Source: Amycolatopsis camponoti | Lineage (GTDB): Bacteria; Actinomycetota; Actinomycetes; Mycobacteriales; Pseudonocardiaceae | Direction: 5' to 3' | Length of the DNA stretch: 64,000 bases | Assembly (NCBI RefSeq): GCF_902497555.1 | Contig: NZ_CABVGP010000001.1 | Location: 1 to 64,000, forward strand | Shown here: one piece after another, positions 26,401 through 34,612 of the stretch | Numbering within the stretch: the first letter of the stretch is position 1 | Layout of the letters: each line of letters opens with the position of its first letter | Made by a program: the position numbers and the translations under genes | Notes under the pieces: model-generated | Told to the model about the DNA's origin: nothing | What the model saw: the letters and a program-made list of their open reading frames with translations, nothing else | Databases searched by the model: none

Positions 26401-26829
26401 GTCGGGGGGCAGGGACTCGAGATCGTGGACGTCGGCGATGGCGGTCAGGACGTCGGCGATCCCGGTCTCGACCGCGTCGGGATCGGCGTCGCGCCGCCAC
26501 TTCTCGGTCTCGCGCAGCAGGTCCATGTCCGGCTTCCAGCTCCGGCCACGCAGCGCGTGGGCCACGGTGCCCCGGCCGATCCGGAGGGCCACCCGGGCCA
26601 CCGAGGCCTGCTGCCGCTGCTCCGCGGTGGCGTCCGCGTCCGCGAGCACCGAGCTCAGGATCTCGTCCGCACGCGAGCAGTCCGTCTCCACGCCCTGGTG
26701 CTCGATGTAGCGGGAGCTGAGCCCCGCGGCCAGCTTCATGCGCACGGACCGGGTTTCGGGATCATCCGCGGCGGAGCCGGTCAGCACCTCTTCGAGCTCG
26801 GCGATGCGTCTGTCCAGGTCTTCAGGCAT
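23437..26829 (-). CDS. Large helical-repeat CHAT-domain (caspase-like) protease
   Basis: 1130 residues. The first ~700 are alpha-helical, rich in Ala/Leu/Asp/Glu with tetratricopeptide-like spacing. The C-terminal CHAT domain holds the caspase-type dyad: His near residue 980 in LHLACHARNAG and Cys near residue 1024 in VVLSTCLSD. Downstream VVGSRWPVDDQATAAAMFAF is typical of CHAT domains. CHAT proteases are executors in several conflict systems; the repeat region is likely a sensor or substrate platform. The gene overlaps the upstream FHA gene by eight bases. Last gene of the leftward operon. Confidence 0.9.
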   Translation of the reverse strand: MPEDLDRRIAELEEVLTGSAADDPETRSVRMKLAAGLSSRYIEHQGVETDCSRADEILSSVLADADATAEQRQQASVARVALRIGRGTVAHALRGRSWKPDMDLLRETEKWRRDADPDAVETGIADVLTAIADVHDLESLPPDLRASLEVFRTLAPLLGSGADEPDAAEVLAQAVGQATPAMPGLDLLRATEAWLRPTPAPGRIAELEEALTGLSEDHLLTPILRRDLAQALVKRSDQHGPEGLARVTQLMEQAAAGMPEDHPFYGETVRTLAGALVASAAADATEDSLARAEQVAAQVLAQARDSGSTVAGPELFLRSMVGLLRGHADGEDHPEQAFEDLVEALEVLPAGHDLRPAAVGQLAALLSDRHLREGLVEDAEAARHLLDRATSAVAADDDDGSAAFLSCLAAVSRVIQALGAKDDGSVRAAAATLGDSLDRLPAQHVMRPNAELVLTLAKLRLATSDGGDIRAGLGGLRGLLTGGRFPGIPEGVIATMSDTVEVLDGLMTADAAAMVNGINRMEQQVAAAAAASVQQAGQQALLAKAYLAAHDAGVDPEVAADRAVDHLEGARQTLERHRAGVAMADVLRELAHAYRKRGDLEPARRTAFEALAVHAGTVLLQTGVGHAVVTARGATAEAAALAAWCLDDGEIAGAVQAVELGRGLALHAATSALAVSGLLRRIGRSDLAAAWEADSAARRDEPAPWAATGDPAGAGEPDHARAATDLRHKVLAVLRGTTEGGRLFTPPAPAEIADALTAVGADALVYLLPGAGDRDGCLLVVDQDGVPTAVPAPALRIQPGGPPERFSRVVGAKDKDARAAAIADVCTWAGEAVFEPLRAALCTQRRPARVVLVPSGVLGVVPWPAARLLDGRPAIEEFVLSSAASARQFLDTASRAALPLHLEPVLVTEPLGDLTFAADEVISLRDAFYPDAKIFGDLSAFTPPEGGDAPATGIGTPEEVLANLPGDRSLGASMLHLACHARNAGAVEASYLELTRQLTIKAVLEHAAGRAADTPGPLVVLSTCLSDLTEQDYDEALTLATAFVAAGAVTVVGSRWPVDDQATAAAMFAFHHFLAREAQDPAHALRSAQLWMLDAGRAELPEMPEAMLGDLEECDLTEVTVWAAFACHGR

Positions 26830-27310
26830 CGTGGTCCCCTCGCATCAACTTCACCGTTCCGGTCACGGTCAGGCTGAGCCGGACGGAGTCCTCCTGGCTC
26901 AGGACGTGCTTCTTGCCCGGGGGCAGCGCTTCGCCGTTCACGTGGGTCAGGTTGGTCGCGTAGTGGTCGCTGACCCAGGCCCGCCCGTCCTCGTCCAAGC
27001 CGAACACCGCGTGCCGGCGCGAGACGCTGTCATCGCTTTCGAACAGCTTCGCGTGGGCCGAGAACTCGGGGTCCCGTCCCACCATCGCTTCCGTGCCCGC
27101 CGCGATGGCGACGGTGCCGGTCTTGAAGACGACCCGCAGTTCGCGCACGGCTCGCAGCCGGGTGGTCCGCGGTGCGGGAGCGGCCGGCGCCTCGGAGACG
27201 GCCCCGTCGGCCGTCACCGGGCTGCGGTCCATCGGGCACAGCCCGTTCTCCGGCACGGCGTCGGCGGAGAACCGGTGCCCGTTTTCGCAGAGGTACGTCG
27301 GCTCACTCAT
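26822..27310 (-). CDS. FHA-domain protein with zinc-ribbon-like start
   Basis: 162 residues. Residues ~6-26 contain CENGHRF and CPMD, a half zinc-ribbon look. Residues ~60-150 are an FHA phosphothreonine-binding domain: VGRDPEF, SVSRRHAVFGLDEDG and ATNLTHVNGEAL give the Gly-Arg, Ser-Arg-x-His and Asn signature. It sits between the AAA+ ATPase (overlap of eight bases) and the CHAT gene, so it is a likely adaptor reading phosphothreonine made by the kinase of the same operon. Confidence 0.88.
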   Translation of the reverse strand: MSEPTYLCENGHRFSADAVPENGLCPMDRSPVTADGAVSEAPAAPAPRTTRLRAVRELRVVFKTGTVAIAAGTEAMVGRDPEFSAHAKLFESDDSVSRRHAVFGLDEDGRAWVSDHYATNLTHVNGEALPPGKKHVLSQEDSVRLSLTVTGTVKLMRGDHDA

Positions 27311-29171
27311 CGACGACGAGCTCCAGCGCGGGCGGAGTGCTCCGCTGGTCGAAACCGGACACGGTCACCCGGGTGCCGCGGGGCAGCGGCTCGTCGAACA
27401 ACGCGCGGGCGAGCGGGTTCACGAGCCGCGCTTCCACCTGGTTGCCGATCCCGCGGCCACCGAAGGTCAGGTCGGTCGTGCAGTCCTTCTTGAGCGCGCC
27501 CGTGACCCACTCCGCGAGTTCGACGGACACGCCGTGCTCCGCGGCGACCAGGTTCCGCACGTTCGCGACCTGGCCGAAGAAGATCATTTCGGCCGCGGCC
27601 TGGCCGATGAAGTCGAAGACGACGATGTTGTCCCCGATCCGGTTGAGCAGCTCCGGGCGCTTGATCTCGTAGCGGAAGTGGTCGGAGATCGCTTCGCGCA
27701 CGGCGACATCGACCTTGTCGAACGCGAGGCCGGGTTCGATCAGGTTGCGCAGCACGCCGGTCTTCGGGTCCTTCTTCTGCACGCCGAGGTTGGACGTGAA
27801 GATCAGGATCGACTCCGAGAAGTAAGCCGTGTCGCCGCGGCCGTCGGTCAGGCGGCCGTCCTCGAGGATCTGGAGGAACTTGTCCAGCACCAAGGGGTGC
27901 GCTTTCTCGATCTCGTCGAAGAGCACGACCCGGAACGGCTGGCGGCGCATGGCGTTCGTCAGCTGGCCGCCCGCGTCGTGGCCGACGTAGCCGGGCGGTG
28001 AGCCGATCAGCCGGTCGGCCGCGTGCGACTCCGAGAACTCGCTCATGTCCAGCCGGAGGAGTGCGCTCTCGTCGCCGTAGACGAGCTGCGCGATGCCCTT
28101 GGCGAGCTCGGTCTTGCCGACCCCGGTCGGTCCGGCGAAGAACAGCACGCCGCGCGGTCGCGTGCCGGGCTTGCCGGTGTGCGCGCCGGAGAGACCCATC
28201 GCCGCCCGCTTGAGGACGTCCAGCGCCTTGGCCACGGCCTGTGGCTGGCCCTTCACCCGCGCTCCCAGGTCGCCGGCGCGTTGCTGTAGCCGCGCCCGCA
28301 GGTGCGACTGGCGCCACGGGTTCTCGATCACGCCGAGCCGGTAGGTGGCGACGCTCTCGGCCAGCCGGTCGAACGGGACGCGGCTTTCCTGGGCGAGCTG
28401 CGCGACCCCGGCCATCGCGTCGAGCGTCATCCCGTGGGACTCGACGGCGAAGGCGTCCACCACCTTCTGTTTCGCTTCCGCGGCAACGGACTCGGCGCCC
28501 TCGTAGTCCTCGATCAGCAAGGCGGCCGCGCGCTGTCGGTCCCCGAGGTCCGGCGGCGGCACCGCGATGCTGCGGACGTGCGCGTTGCCCACGGTGAGCC
28601 AGTTCGGCAGGTCGCCTTCGTTGTCGACGAGCCAGATCACCGGGTTGTAGGGAGCGGCGCCGCCGCGGCGCAAGGCGTTGACCCCGAGCTTGGCGCAGAA
28701 CAGGAAGAAGTCACGCTCTTTCGCCCCGAGGTCGCTGTTGCGGAGGCTGAGGCGGGACGCGTGGGCGAGGACGAACGCGCACCGCTCGCCGGCGCCCACG
28801 ACCGCGCTGATGTCCTGCTGCAGCTCGGTCAGGTCGGGGGTGCGGCCGAGGCCGTTGAGGAGCCGGCCGGCCGCGAGCTTGGCCTTGTCGGCCCCGGGCC
28901 CGGCCGCCGGCCGGACACCGAGCCCGTCGATCTGGTCGTAGGTGAACAGGCAGGTGAAGCCGTTCTCGCGCAGGACTTCCCACAGCAGCGCGGGCAGCGA
29001 CGTGAGCCGGCCGCCGTCGGCGGTCACGAACTGGTCGTGCACGTTGCCGTGGAACACGAACTGGGAGTGCACGGACAGGGTCGTGGCGAACTCGCGCAGC
29101 CAGCCGGGGCTTCCGGCGGCGGAGGGAGCGAGCTCGGGTCCGGTCGCCGGGGCGTGCTCGGTCATGGTCAT
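27303..29171 (-). CDS. ClpB/ClpA-type AAA+ ATPase with degenerate N-terminal ATPase half
   Basis: 622 residues. The C-terminal module is a full AAA_2-type ATPase: Walker A FFAGPTGVGKTELAKGIAQL, Walker B VVLFDEIEKAHPLVLDKFLQ, the conserved SEFSESHAADRLIGSPPGYV and sensor NLGVQKKDP. The first ~300 residues (VHSQFVFHGNVHDQFV, then VIWLVDNEGDLPNWLTVGNA) look like an AAA domain that has lost Walker A. This two-part design, one catalytic and one scaffold ring, points to a specialised remodelling machine, not a housekeeping chaperone. Overlaps its neighbour by four bases (ATGA). Confidence 0.9.
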   Translation of the reverse strand: MTMTEHAPATGPELAPSAAGSPGWLREFATTLSVHSQFVFHGNVHDQFVTADGGRLTSLPALLWEVLRENGFTCLFTYDQIDGLGVRPAAGPGADKAKLAAGRLLNGLGRTPDLTELQQDISAVVGAGERCAFVLAHASRLSLRNSDLGAKERDFFLFCAKLGVNALRRGGAAPYNPVIWLVDNEGDLPNWLTVGNAHVRSIAVPPPDLGDRQRAAALLIEDYEGAESVAAEAKQKVVDAFAVESHGMTLDAMAGVAQLAQESRVPFDRLAESVATYRLGVIENPWRQSHLRARLQQRAGDLGARVKGQPQAVAKALDVLKRAAMGLSGAHTGKPGTRPRGVLFFAGPTGVGKTELAKGIAQLVYGDESALLRLDMSEFSESHAADRLIGSPPGYVGHDAGGQLTNAMRRQPFRVVLFDEIEKAHPLVLDKFLQILEDGRLTDGRGDTAYFSESILIFTSNLGVQKKDPKTGVLRNLIEPGLAFDKVDVAVREAISDHFRYEIKRPELLNRIGDNIVVFDFIGQAAAEMIFFGQVANVRNLVAAEHGVSVELAEWVTGALKKDCTTDLTFGGRGIGNQVEARLVNPLARALFDEPLPRGTRVTVSGFDQRSTPPALELVVDE

Positions 29172-30541
29172 CGCGGGAGGGGCCTTTCTGCGAACTTCGG
29201 CGTCTGGCGCCGGGCGTATTCGTCGTCACCGATGTCGCGGACCGGCAGGTCGGGAAGCCCTTCCACGTAAAGCTTCCCGCACCGGACGCCGGCTTCCTCC
29301 AGCCGTTGCCTGGCTTCCGAAGCGTCCTTCGCCCACTGCGTCAGGCGCAGGTCCGCGCGGCCGGCCGATCCCGTGGTCCGGAAGTCGGCGGTGAACTCTC
29401 CGGCGTGGATGTCGACGTCGGCGTGGTGGTCGCCGCCCCAGTTCTCGTGCGTCACCCGCATACCGGTGCCGTGCTGTTCATCGACGGCGTAGCCCATGAG
29501 CTTCAGCTGCAGGGCGAACTCGGTTCGGATGGCCCGGTCTTCCGCGGCGCGCACGGCTACGGCCTGGAGCTCTTCCGCGGCCAGCCGCAGCCCGGGATCC
29601 AGCTCCCGCCGTTCGGCGAGCACCTCCTCGAGCGCGGCGAGCACCTTTCGCTGGTGAGCCGACAGTCCGTCCGGGGTACCGGCCAGCGGGGCGAGGGCCG
29701 CGAGCCACTTCGCGGCGTCCTCGGCGTCCGCGACCCGGCGTTCCTGGCGCACCCTGGCTTCGTGGGCCTGCAGGTAGAGCTCGTCGAGGAAAGCTTTGCC
29801 CGCGCTGACGCCATCCTGGGCGAGCACTTCGGCCGCCAGCTCGCTCAACGAGGCCATGTCGTCACCACCGATCCTGCCGATCGCGCCGGCCAGGATGTCG
29901 TCGACCACCGGGCGCAGGTCGACCGGGAACCGGCCGCCCGGTCCGGGGCGGGGTCCGCCGGAGCCGGGGCCGCCCGACGGGGGACGGTTGCCCGGACCGG
30001 ATGCCGGCCGGGAGACGACCACGCGTTGGACACGCTGGTAGACGACCCGGGCCCGGTCGCTCACCGGCCGGCCGAGGGAGGCTCGGATCCGAGCGTCCGA
30101 GAGCTCCTGCTCGGTCTTGAGCAGCTGGGCGTCCACGGTGGTGCACCAGGAGGCGATCTCCTCCGTCGTCTGTCCGTTGTAGACGAACGACGGGGGTGGG
30201 CTCACCGGGGTCGACGCCGAAGTGGACAGTCCGCGCAGCCGGGCGATCCGGTTGTTCCGGATCAGCACTTCGGCGAAGGCGCGGTCCCAGGCGATCGTCT
30301 CCGCCCGGTTCTTGTTCGCTTCGGCCAGTTTGCCTTCTTCCGCCTCGGCGACCCGGCCGAGTCCGCGCAAGGCCGCCCGGGTCAGGAACACCGCACCGGC
30401 CGCGGCCGCGGCTCCGGCCACGAACGGCGCCGCCGAAGCGGCCGCGCTGCCCAGGGAGTGGAGTGCCGGGGCGAGCGAAATGCTCGGGGTCGGCGCGAAC
30501 GCCGGCGTCAGGTTCATGGCCAACGCCTTGCCAGTGCTCAT
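29168..30541 (-). CDS. Unknown Pro/Gly-linker protein of the CHAT operon
   Basis: 457 residues. ATG 30541 is used because it overlaps the stop of the kinase gene. An N-terminal hydrophobic, Ala-rich stretch (LGSAAASAAPFVAGAAAAAG) is followed by a helix (FLTRAALRGLGRVAEAEEGK), a ~25-residue Pro/Gly linker near residue 175, and a helical/strand C-terminus (EFALQLKLMGYAVDEQHGTG). It is predicted to be membrane-associated or secreted-adjacent. No known domain recognised; its fixed place between kinase and AAA+ suggests a structural or coupling role. Confidence 0.72.
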   Translation of the reverse strand: MSTGKALAMNLTPAFAPTPSISLAPALHSLGSAAASAAPFVAGAAAAAGAVFLTRAALRGLGRVAEAEEGKLAEANKNRAETIAWDRAFAEVLIRNNRIARLRGLSTSASTPVSPPPSFVYNGQTTEEIASWCTTVDAQLLKTEQELSDARIRASLGRPVSDRARVVYQRVQRVVVSRPASGPGNRPPSGGPGSGGPRPGPGGRFPVDLRPVVDDILAGAIGRIGGDDMASLSELAAEVLAQDGVSAGKAFLDELYLQAHEARVRQERRVADAEDAAKWLAALAPLAGTPDGLSAHQRKVLAALEEVLAERRELDPGLRLAAEELQAVAVRAAEDRAIRTEFALQLKLMGYAVDEQHGTGMRVTHENWGGDHHADVDIHAGEFTADFRTTGSAGRADLRLTQWAKDASEARQRLEEAGVRCGKLYVEGLPDLPVRDIGDDEYARRQTPKFAERPLPR

Positions 30542-32919
30542 GACGGCTGCCTTTCCGGTGTGGCCGCAGGGCCGGTGCTGCTGTTGCGCAGCTCTTCGTG
30601 GTCGTCCTGCCAACGCCGGTACCTGCGGCGCGCCGAACGGAGATGGAGTACGAGAAGCGCCGAAGTGACGAGGTAGGGCGCGGTGAGCAGGATCGCCAGT
30701 GTCGCGGCGGCCGCGGCCGCCACGCCGACGAGCAGGAGGGCCGACCGGACGAGGCCGGCGTCCTTGCCGCCGACGCGGTTCACGGCCCGCAGGAAGATCA
30801 TGATCAGGGAGTACTCGCGGTGGTAGGGAGCGCCGATCAGCGCGGCCAGCCAAACCTCGCACGCCGTCTGCGCGGCCAGCCCGACCGCGACGAAACCCCA
30901 GGCGGTGCTGATCGCGTCGGCGGAAGCGAGCGAGATGGATCTCGGCAGGTTGTCGGCACCCACGAGCAGGCCCGCCATCGCCACGACGACGATGGCCATC
31001 GAGGCCGCCGCCCAGCCCATCGCGGCCGGGCGCTCGATCTCCCGCCACCGCTCCCGGCGGCGCCAGGCGAGGGTGCGGATCGACTCGTCCGCCATCAGCG
31101 ACCGGCGGTGGGCGAGTTCGTCGTCGACGCCCTGCCGGACGTCCGGCGCGAGGAGGTGGAGTATCAGCAGCCCGACGAGCTCCTCGGGCACGGGCTTGGC
31201 GGATCGGCCACGCCGCCGCTCCGGCAGCACCGTGGCGGCCAAGTGCTCGAACATCGGCAGTGGCGCGCCCAGCTGAGCCGAGATGTACTCGCGCAGCCGC
31301 GAAAGATCACCGGACAGCTTCGCCTGGAACGTCCGGTCGACGGCGACCCGCAAGAAGGGCGCCCGCCACTCTTCCTCGGAAATCCGGGTCAAGGGTGCGG
31401 TGTAGGGATTGTCGCTGCGGAGCACCGATATGACGGCCCGGCAGCGGGCCACCAGTTTCCGCCACAGGTCGTCGACGTTCTTCAGCTCCCGGGCCCCCGC
31501 CGCGCCGTCCAGCTCCCTGAACAGGCGCCACCGCCAGAAGTCCTCCGCGAAATCGGCGAACTTCGGATCCTTCCACCGTGCCGCCTGCCGCATCCCGGTC
31601 GGCTCGGCCGGCAGGTCGCGGTACCGGGGGACCAGAGAAGGATCCGCGTGCCGGAGCAGGACGAGCAGCAGTGCGTCGGGGGAGCCGGGGTCCGCGCCGC
31701 TGCCGATCCGGTCGACGTGCTCGATCACCCGGGCGGCGGAGAACCCCGGGCGGCCGTCGAACTGGCTCAGCCAGTCCGCGAGCTCGGCCCAGCGGGGCTC
31801 TTCGGTACCGAAGAGCGCCGCGGCCGCTTCGCTCCAGTGCTTCTGGAGACACTCCATCAGCGCGTGGACGTGCCAGAACTCTTCTCCCGCGAACCTGAAG
31901 GGGCGCACGGAAAGGGCCGGCTCCGGCGGCGGCGCCGAAGTGGGTTCCTGCGCGATCCGCGATCGGACCTGGTCGGCACCCCAACGGTGGTAGTGATCAC
32001 GTGTCGTGAGCCCGCGGAACAGCGGCGCGACGCGTGCGGCCAAGCCGGCCGGTTCGGGGACGTTCCAGGTCGCCAGCTGCCGCCGGATGTTGGGTTCGGA
32101 CAGGTCCCCGAAGGGGTGGCGGCCGGTGGACAACTCGGCCGTGATCATGCCGAGCGACCACCAGTCCGTCTCGGCCGAAACGGAAGCGGACAGCAGTTCC
32201 GGTGCCGTGTAGGGGGTCAGGGGTCGCGAAACCTCCCAGGTGACCCCCTTGTCGAGTGGCTGCGCGAGTCCGAAGTCGACAACGGTCACCTCCCAGCCCG
32301 TGCCGCTTTCGCGAGGGGAAACCAGGACGTTCTCGGGTCGGAGGTCGAGGTGGGCCAACGACACCCGGCCGAGCGCTTCCAGCGCGCCCGCCAGCTGGCC
32401 GACGACGTCCGCGACCGCGTCGTCGGTCAACCCTCCCGGGTGGTCGGCCAGCACGTCGCGCAGGGTCGTCCGGCGCGCGCTCTCCGGCGCGCCGGAGCCG
32501 CCCACCCGGGCGCCGCGGTCGTCCATGATCTCGAACGTCCGCCCGGCGACCTGGCCCGAGGTGTGCAGGCGCACCACGTTCGGCGCTTTGTCCGTGATGC
32601 CCCGCCATGCTTTGTGGACACCGTCGACCGGCCCACGGCCGGGCTTGTACAGCTTGAGGATCCGGTCCGGCGCCTTGCTCTTCCGTCCGTGCCCGACGAG
32701 CGCGACCCGCTCGACTTCGCCGGCGCCTTCGACGTCGATCCAGTGGCGGAGTTCGCAGTCCTTCGGCAACTCCACCGGGTCGGCCGGCGCACGCCCTTCC
32801 GGTTCGCTCTCGGGACGGGTCGTCGGGCGCAGGGCGGCGGGCCTGCCCGCGTCCCTGACGGTCGGCGTCAATGCCGTCATGAATTGCCCGCCGTTCCGTT
32901 GTAGCCAGTTCGTCGGCAT
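30538..32919 (-). CDS. Membrane Ser/Thr protein kinase-like protein
   Basis: 793 residues. The N-terminal ~300 residues are a complete kinase domain: ILKLYKPG (VAIK-equivalent), HLDLRPENVLVSP (catalytic loop), VVDFGLAQPL (DFG), TPYTAPELL and TDWWSLGMI. A helical middle region leads to at least three membrane helices near residues 640-760 (AAASMAIVVVAMAGLLVGAD, TAWGFVAVGLAAQTACEVWL, LLVGVAAAAAATLAILLTAP). No PASTA repeats. It is first in the leftward operon, and the FHA protein nearby could read its products. ATG 32880 is an alternative start. Confidence 0.88.
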   Translation of the reverse strand: MPTNWLQRNGGQFMTALTPTVRDAGRPAALRPTTRPESEPEGRAPADPVELPKDCELRHWIDVEGAGEVERVALVGHGRKSKAPDRILKLYKPGRGPVDGVHKAWRGITDKAPNVVRLHTSGQVAGRTFEIMDDRGARVGGSGAPESARRTTLRDVLADHPGGLTDDAVADVVGQLAGALEALGRVSLAHLDLRPENVLVSPRESGTGWEVTVVDFGLAQPLDKGVTWEVSRPLTPYTAPELLSASVSAETDWWSLGMITAELSTGRHPFGDLSEPNIRRQLATWNVPEPAGLAARVAPLFRGLTTRDHYHRWGADQVRSRIAQEPTSAPPPEPALSVRPFRFAGEEFWHVHALMECLQKHWSEAAAALFGTEEPRWAELADWLSQFDGRPGFSAARVIEHVDRIGSGADPGSPDALLLVLLRHADPSLVPRYRDLPAEPTGMRQAARWKDPKFADFAEDFWRWRLFRELDGAAGARELKNVDDLWRKLVARCRAVISVLRSDNPYTAPLTRISEEEWRAPFLRVAVDRTFQAKLSGDLSRLREYISAQLGAPLPMFEHLAATVLPERRRGRSAKPVPEELVGLLILHLLAPDVRQGVDDELAHRRSLMADESIRTLAWRRRERWREIERPAAMGWAAASMAIVVVAMAGLLVGADNLPRSISLASADAISTAWGFVAVGLAAQTACEVWLAALIGAPYHREYSLIMIFLRAVNRVGGKDAGLVRSALLLVGVAAAAAATLAILLTAPYLVTSALLVLHLRSARRRYRRWQDDHEELRNSSTGPAATPERQPS

Positions 32920-33210
32920 CGAGGTTTACCCGAAGTCGCGCGCCGCTCGCAAGCTACTACACGGTTTTATTCTGATCTGTCGAAAAGCGTAACAGAGTTC
33001 GCCGCCGAGACGAACTGAAGCCCGTACAGCATGCACAGCAGGGATTTCCAGGAGGATGCACCGGTTCGTGGAATCCCCGCCGTGAGCGCGGTGTGGCACC
33101 TACAATGCGGAGGCACATATGCGGAACCCGATGCGGGAGAACGCGTCCTCGTGCTGTCGCGGACCACTGTCCGAGTAAATTCGTGATCATTTCAGGGGTT
33201 GTCGAAGAAC
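32920..33210. promoter_or_regulatory. Divergent promoter region of the kinase and lipoprotein operons
   Basis: About 290 bp with locally lower GC than the surrounding genes. On the minus strand TTACGC and TAAAAC with a 17-base spacer (about 32958-32998) could serve the kinase gene. On the plus strand TAAATT near 33176 may be part of a -10 for the rightward operon. No clear long dyad was found, so a shared operator cannot be pointed to. Confidence 0.4.
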
Positions 33211-33849
33211 ATGATTAAACGCTCTCGAACAGAGGGCTGGCCTGGTGGTTCTCCGCGCAATGCAGTGGTCCGCTTGCGGCATCGCGTCGAGGCTCGGTGG
33301 CAGGCCGCCCGGGACAGCCGATCCGGCGCCTTGCTGACGCTGGAACAGTCCGGCGGGATCACGGTCGCGTCGACGAGGTACGTGTGGAGCCTGCACGCCG
33401 AAGCCGACCGCGCGTCGAACGAAGCCCTCGTGCGGCTGCACACCGACAACGAGCCACTCATCGTCGAGATCCGGAACCGGGCGTGGGCGGTCATCCGCGC
33501 GGAAGAGCTGGGCGCCACGAAGTCGGTGCACCACCGCCGGCTCGGGCACAGCCTCGCCGAATGGGAGACCGTGGCCAGCTGCGCCGCGCACGACGTCGGC
33601 GCGGTGGTGTCGGGCCTGAACCGGATCATCGACCGCTACTGGGCTCGGCTGGCCACCGCCCACCGGGCCTTGCGGTCCGACGGGCCGGCGGCGTCCACGT
33701 CGCCGCTGCAGCCTCGCCGGATCGTGCGTGACGACCGGTGGTCCCGGCCGCTCGACCTGCTCCCGCACCGGTGCAGCCCCAACCCCGCCGTGCCGGCGGC
33801 CGTCATCGACCGCGCCGTCGAAATCGTCGTCTTCGGAGCGACCGCGTGA
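33211..33849 (+). CDS. Unknown protein, first gene of rightward operon
   Basis: 212 residues, soluble, mixed helix and strand (LLTLEQSGGITVASTRYVWS, then IIDRYWARLATAHRAL). No recognised motif. ATG 33211 is taken; a TTG four codons upstream is an alternative. It is divergent from the kinase gene and is followed 31 bases later by the lipoprotein gene. It may belong to the same system, but its own function is open. Confidence 0.65.
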   Translation: MIKRSRTEGWPGGSPRNAVVRLRHRVEARWQAARDSRSGALLTLEQSGGITVASTRYVWSLHAEADRASNEALVRLHTDNEPLIVEIRNRAWAVIRAEELGATKSVHHRRLGHSLAEWETVASCAAHDVGAVVSGLNRIIDRYWARLATAHRALRSDGPAASTSPLQPRRIVRDDRWSRPLDLLPHRCSPNPAVPAAVIDRAVEIVVFGATA

Positions 33850-33880
33850 AACCCGCGGCCCTCCGTCGAAAGGAGACCAG

Positions 33881-34612
33881 ATGACCACCGAACACAGACG
33901 CCGTCGCGGGCGGTACGCGGGTGTTCTGCTCGCCGCGTGCCTCTCGTCGACCCTGTCGGCTTGCGGCAGCGACGGAATCTTCACTGACGACGCGCCGACC
34001 CGGGCCTGCGGGGTCGTCGTCGACGCGTCGGGGTCGGGTGCCGACTTCCACGCGGACGAGCGGATCAAGACGAAGCTCGAGTCCTTCTTGGAGCAGCAGA
34101 GCTGCGGTCAGCTGACGTTCGTCGCCCTGAACAGCCTCAGCGACACGTCGACCTGCAACGAGGAGCGCTTGGACCTCGATCCGAAGGTCGGTGACCCGCA
34201 GGCGGTGCGCGCGGCCCAGCGGCAGGAAGCGGTCACCCGGGCACTGCGGCTGCTGGACTGCGCCCGGAAGGAGTCCCACGACTCGAACGTGCTCGGCGCG
34301 CTGCGCAAGGCCGCCTCGACCCGTCCGAGCGGAACGGGACCGTACGCGGTCCTGGTCATCAGCGACATGGTCCAGGCCGACCGGCGCGTGAACATGCTGA
34401 CCGCGAACATCAGCACGCCGGAGGCGCGCGCGGCGATCATCGACCAGCTGGGTGATCTGACGCCGCACCTGACCGACACCGTCCTCTACCCGACCGACCT
34501 CAGCGCGAACCTTGCCGACCCCAAGCACGGCCTGAACGTCCGCGAGTTCTGGACGGAGCTGTTCGCCACCGACGCGTCCGGCCGGCCGAAGATCGAGATG
34601 AACTATGGCTGA
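33881..34612 (+). CDS. Lipoprotein, predicted vWA-like fold
   Basis: 243 residues. The N-terminus is RRRRGRYAGVLLAACLSSTL followed by the lipobox LSAC, so the mature protein begins at that Cys (residue ~28). The mature part starts ACGVVVDASGSGADF, which resembles the DxSxS (MIDAS-like) start of a von Willebrand A domain but with DASGSG, and continues YAVLVISDMVQADR. It would sit on the outer face of the membrane. AGGAG is five bases ahead of the ATG; overlaps the next gene by eight bases. Confidence 0.75.
   Translation: MTTEHRRRRGRYAGVLLAACLSSTLSACGSDGIFTDDAPTRACGVVVDASGSGADFHADERIKTKLESFLEQQSCGQLTFVALNSLSDTSTCNEERLDLDPKVGDPQAVRAAQRQEAVTRALRLLDCARKESHDSNVLGALRKAASTRPSGTGPYAVLVISDMVQADRRVNMLTANISTPEARAAIIDQLGDLTPHLTDTVLYPTDLSANLADPKHGLNVREFWTELFATDASGRPKIEMNYG

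Noticed and set aside
30598..32904. A 768-codon plus-strand frame over the kinase
   Set aside because: Antisense to the kinase; no motif; codon-position GC favours the minus strand.
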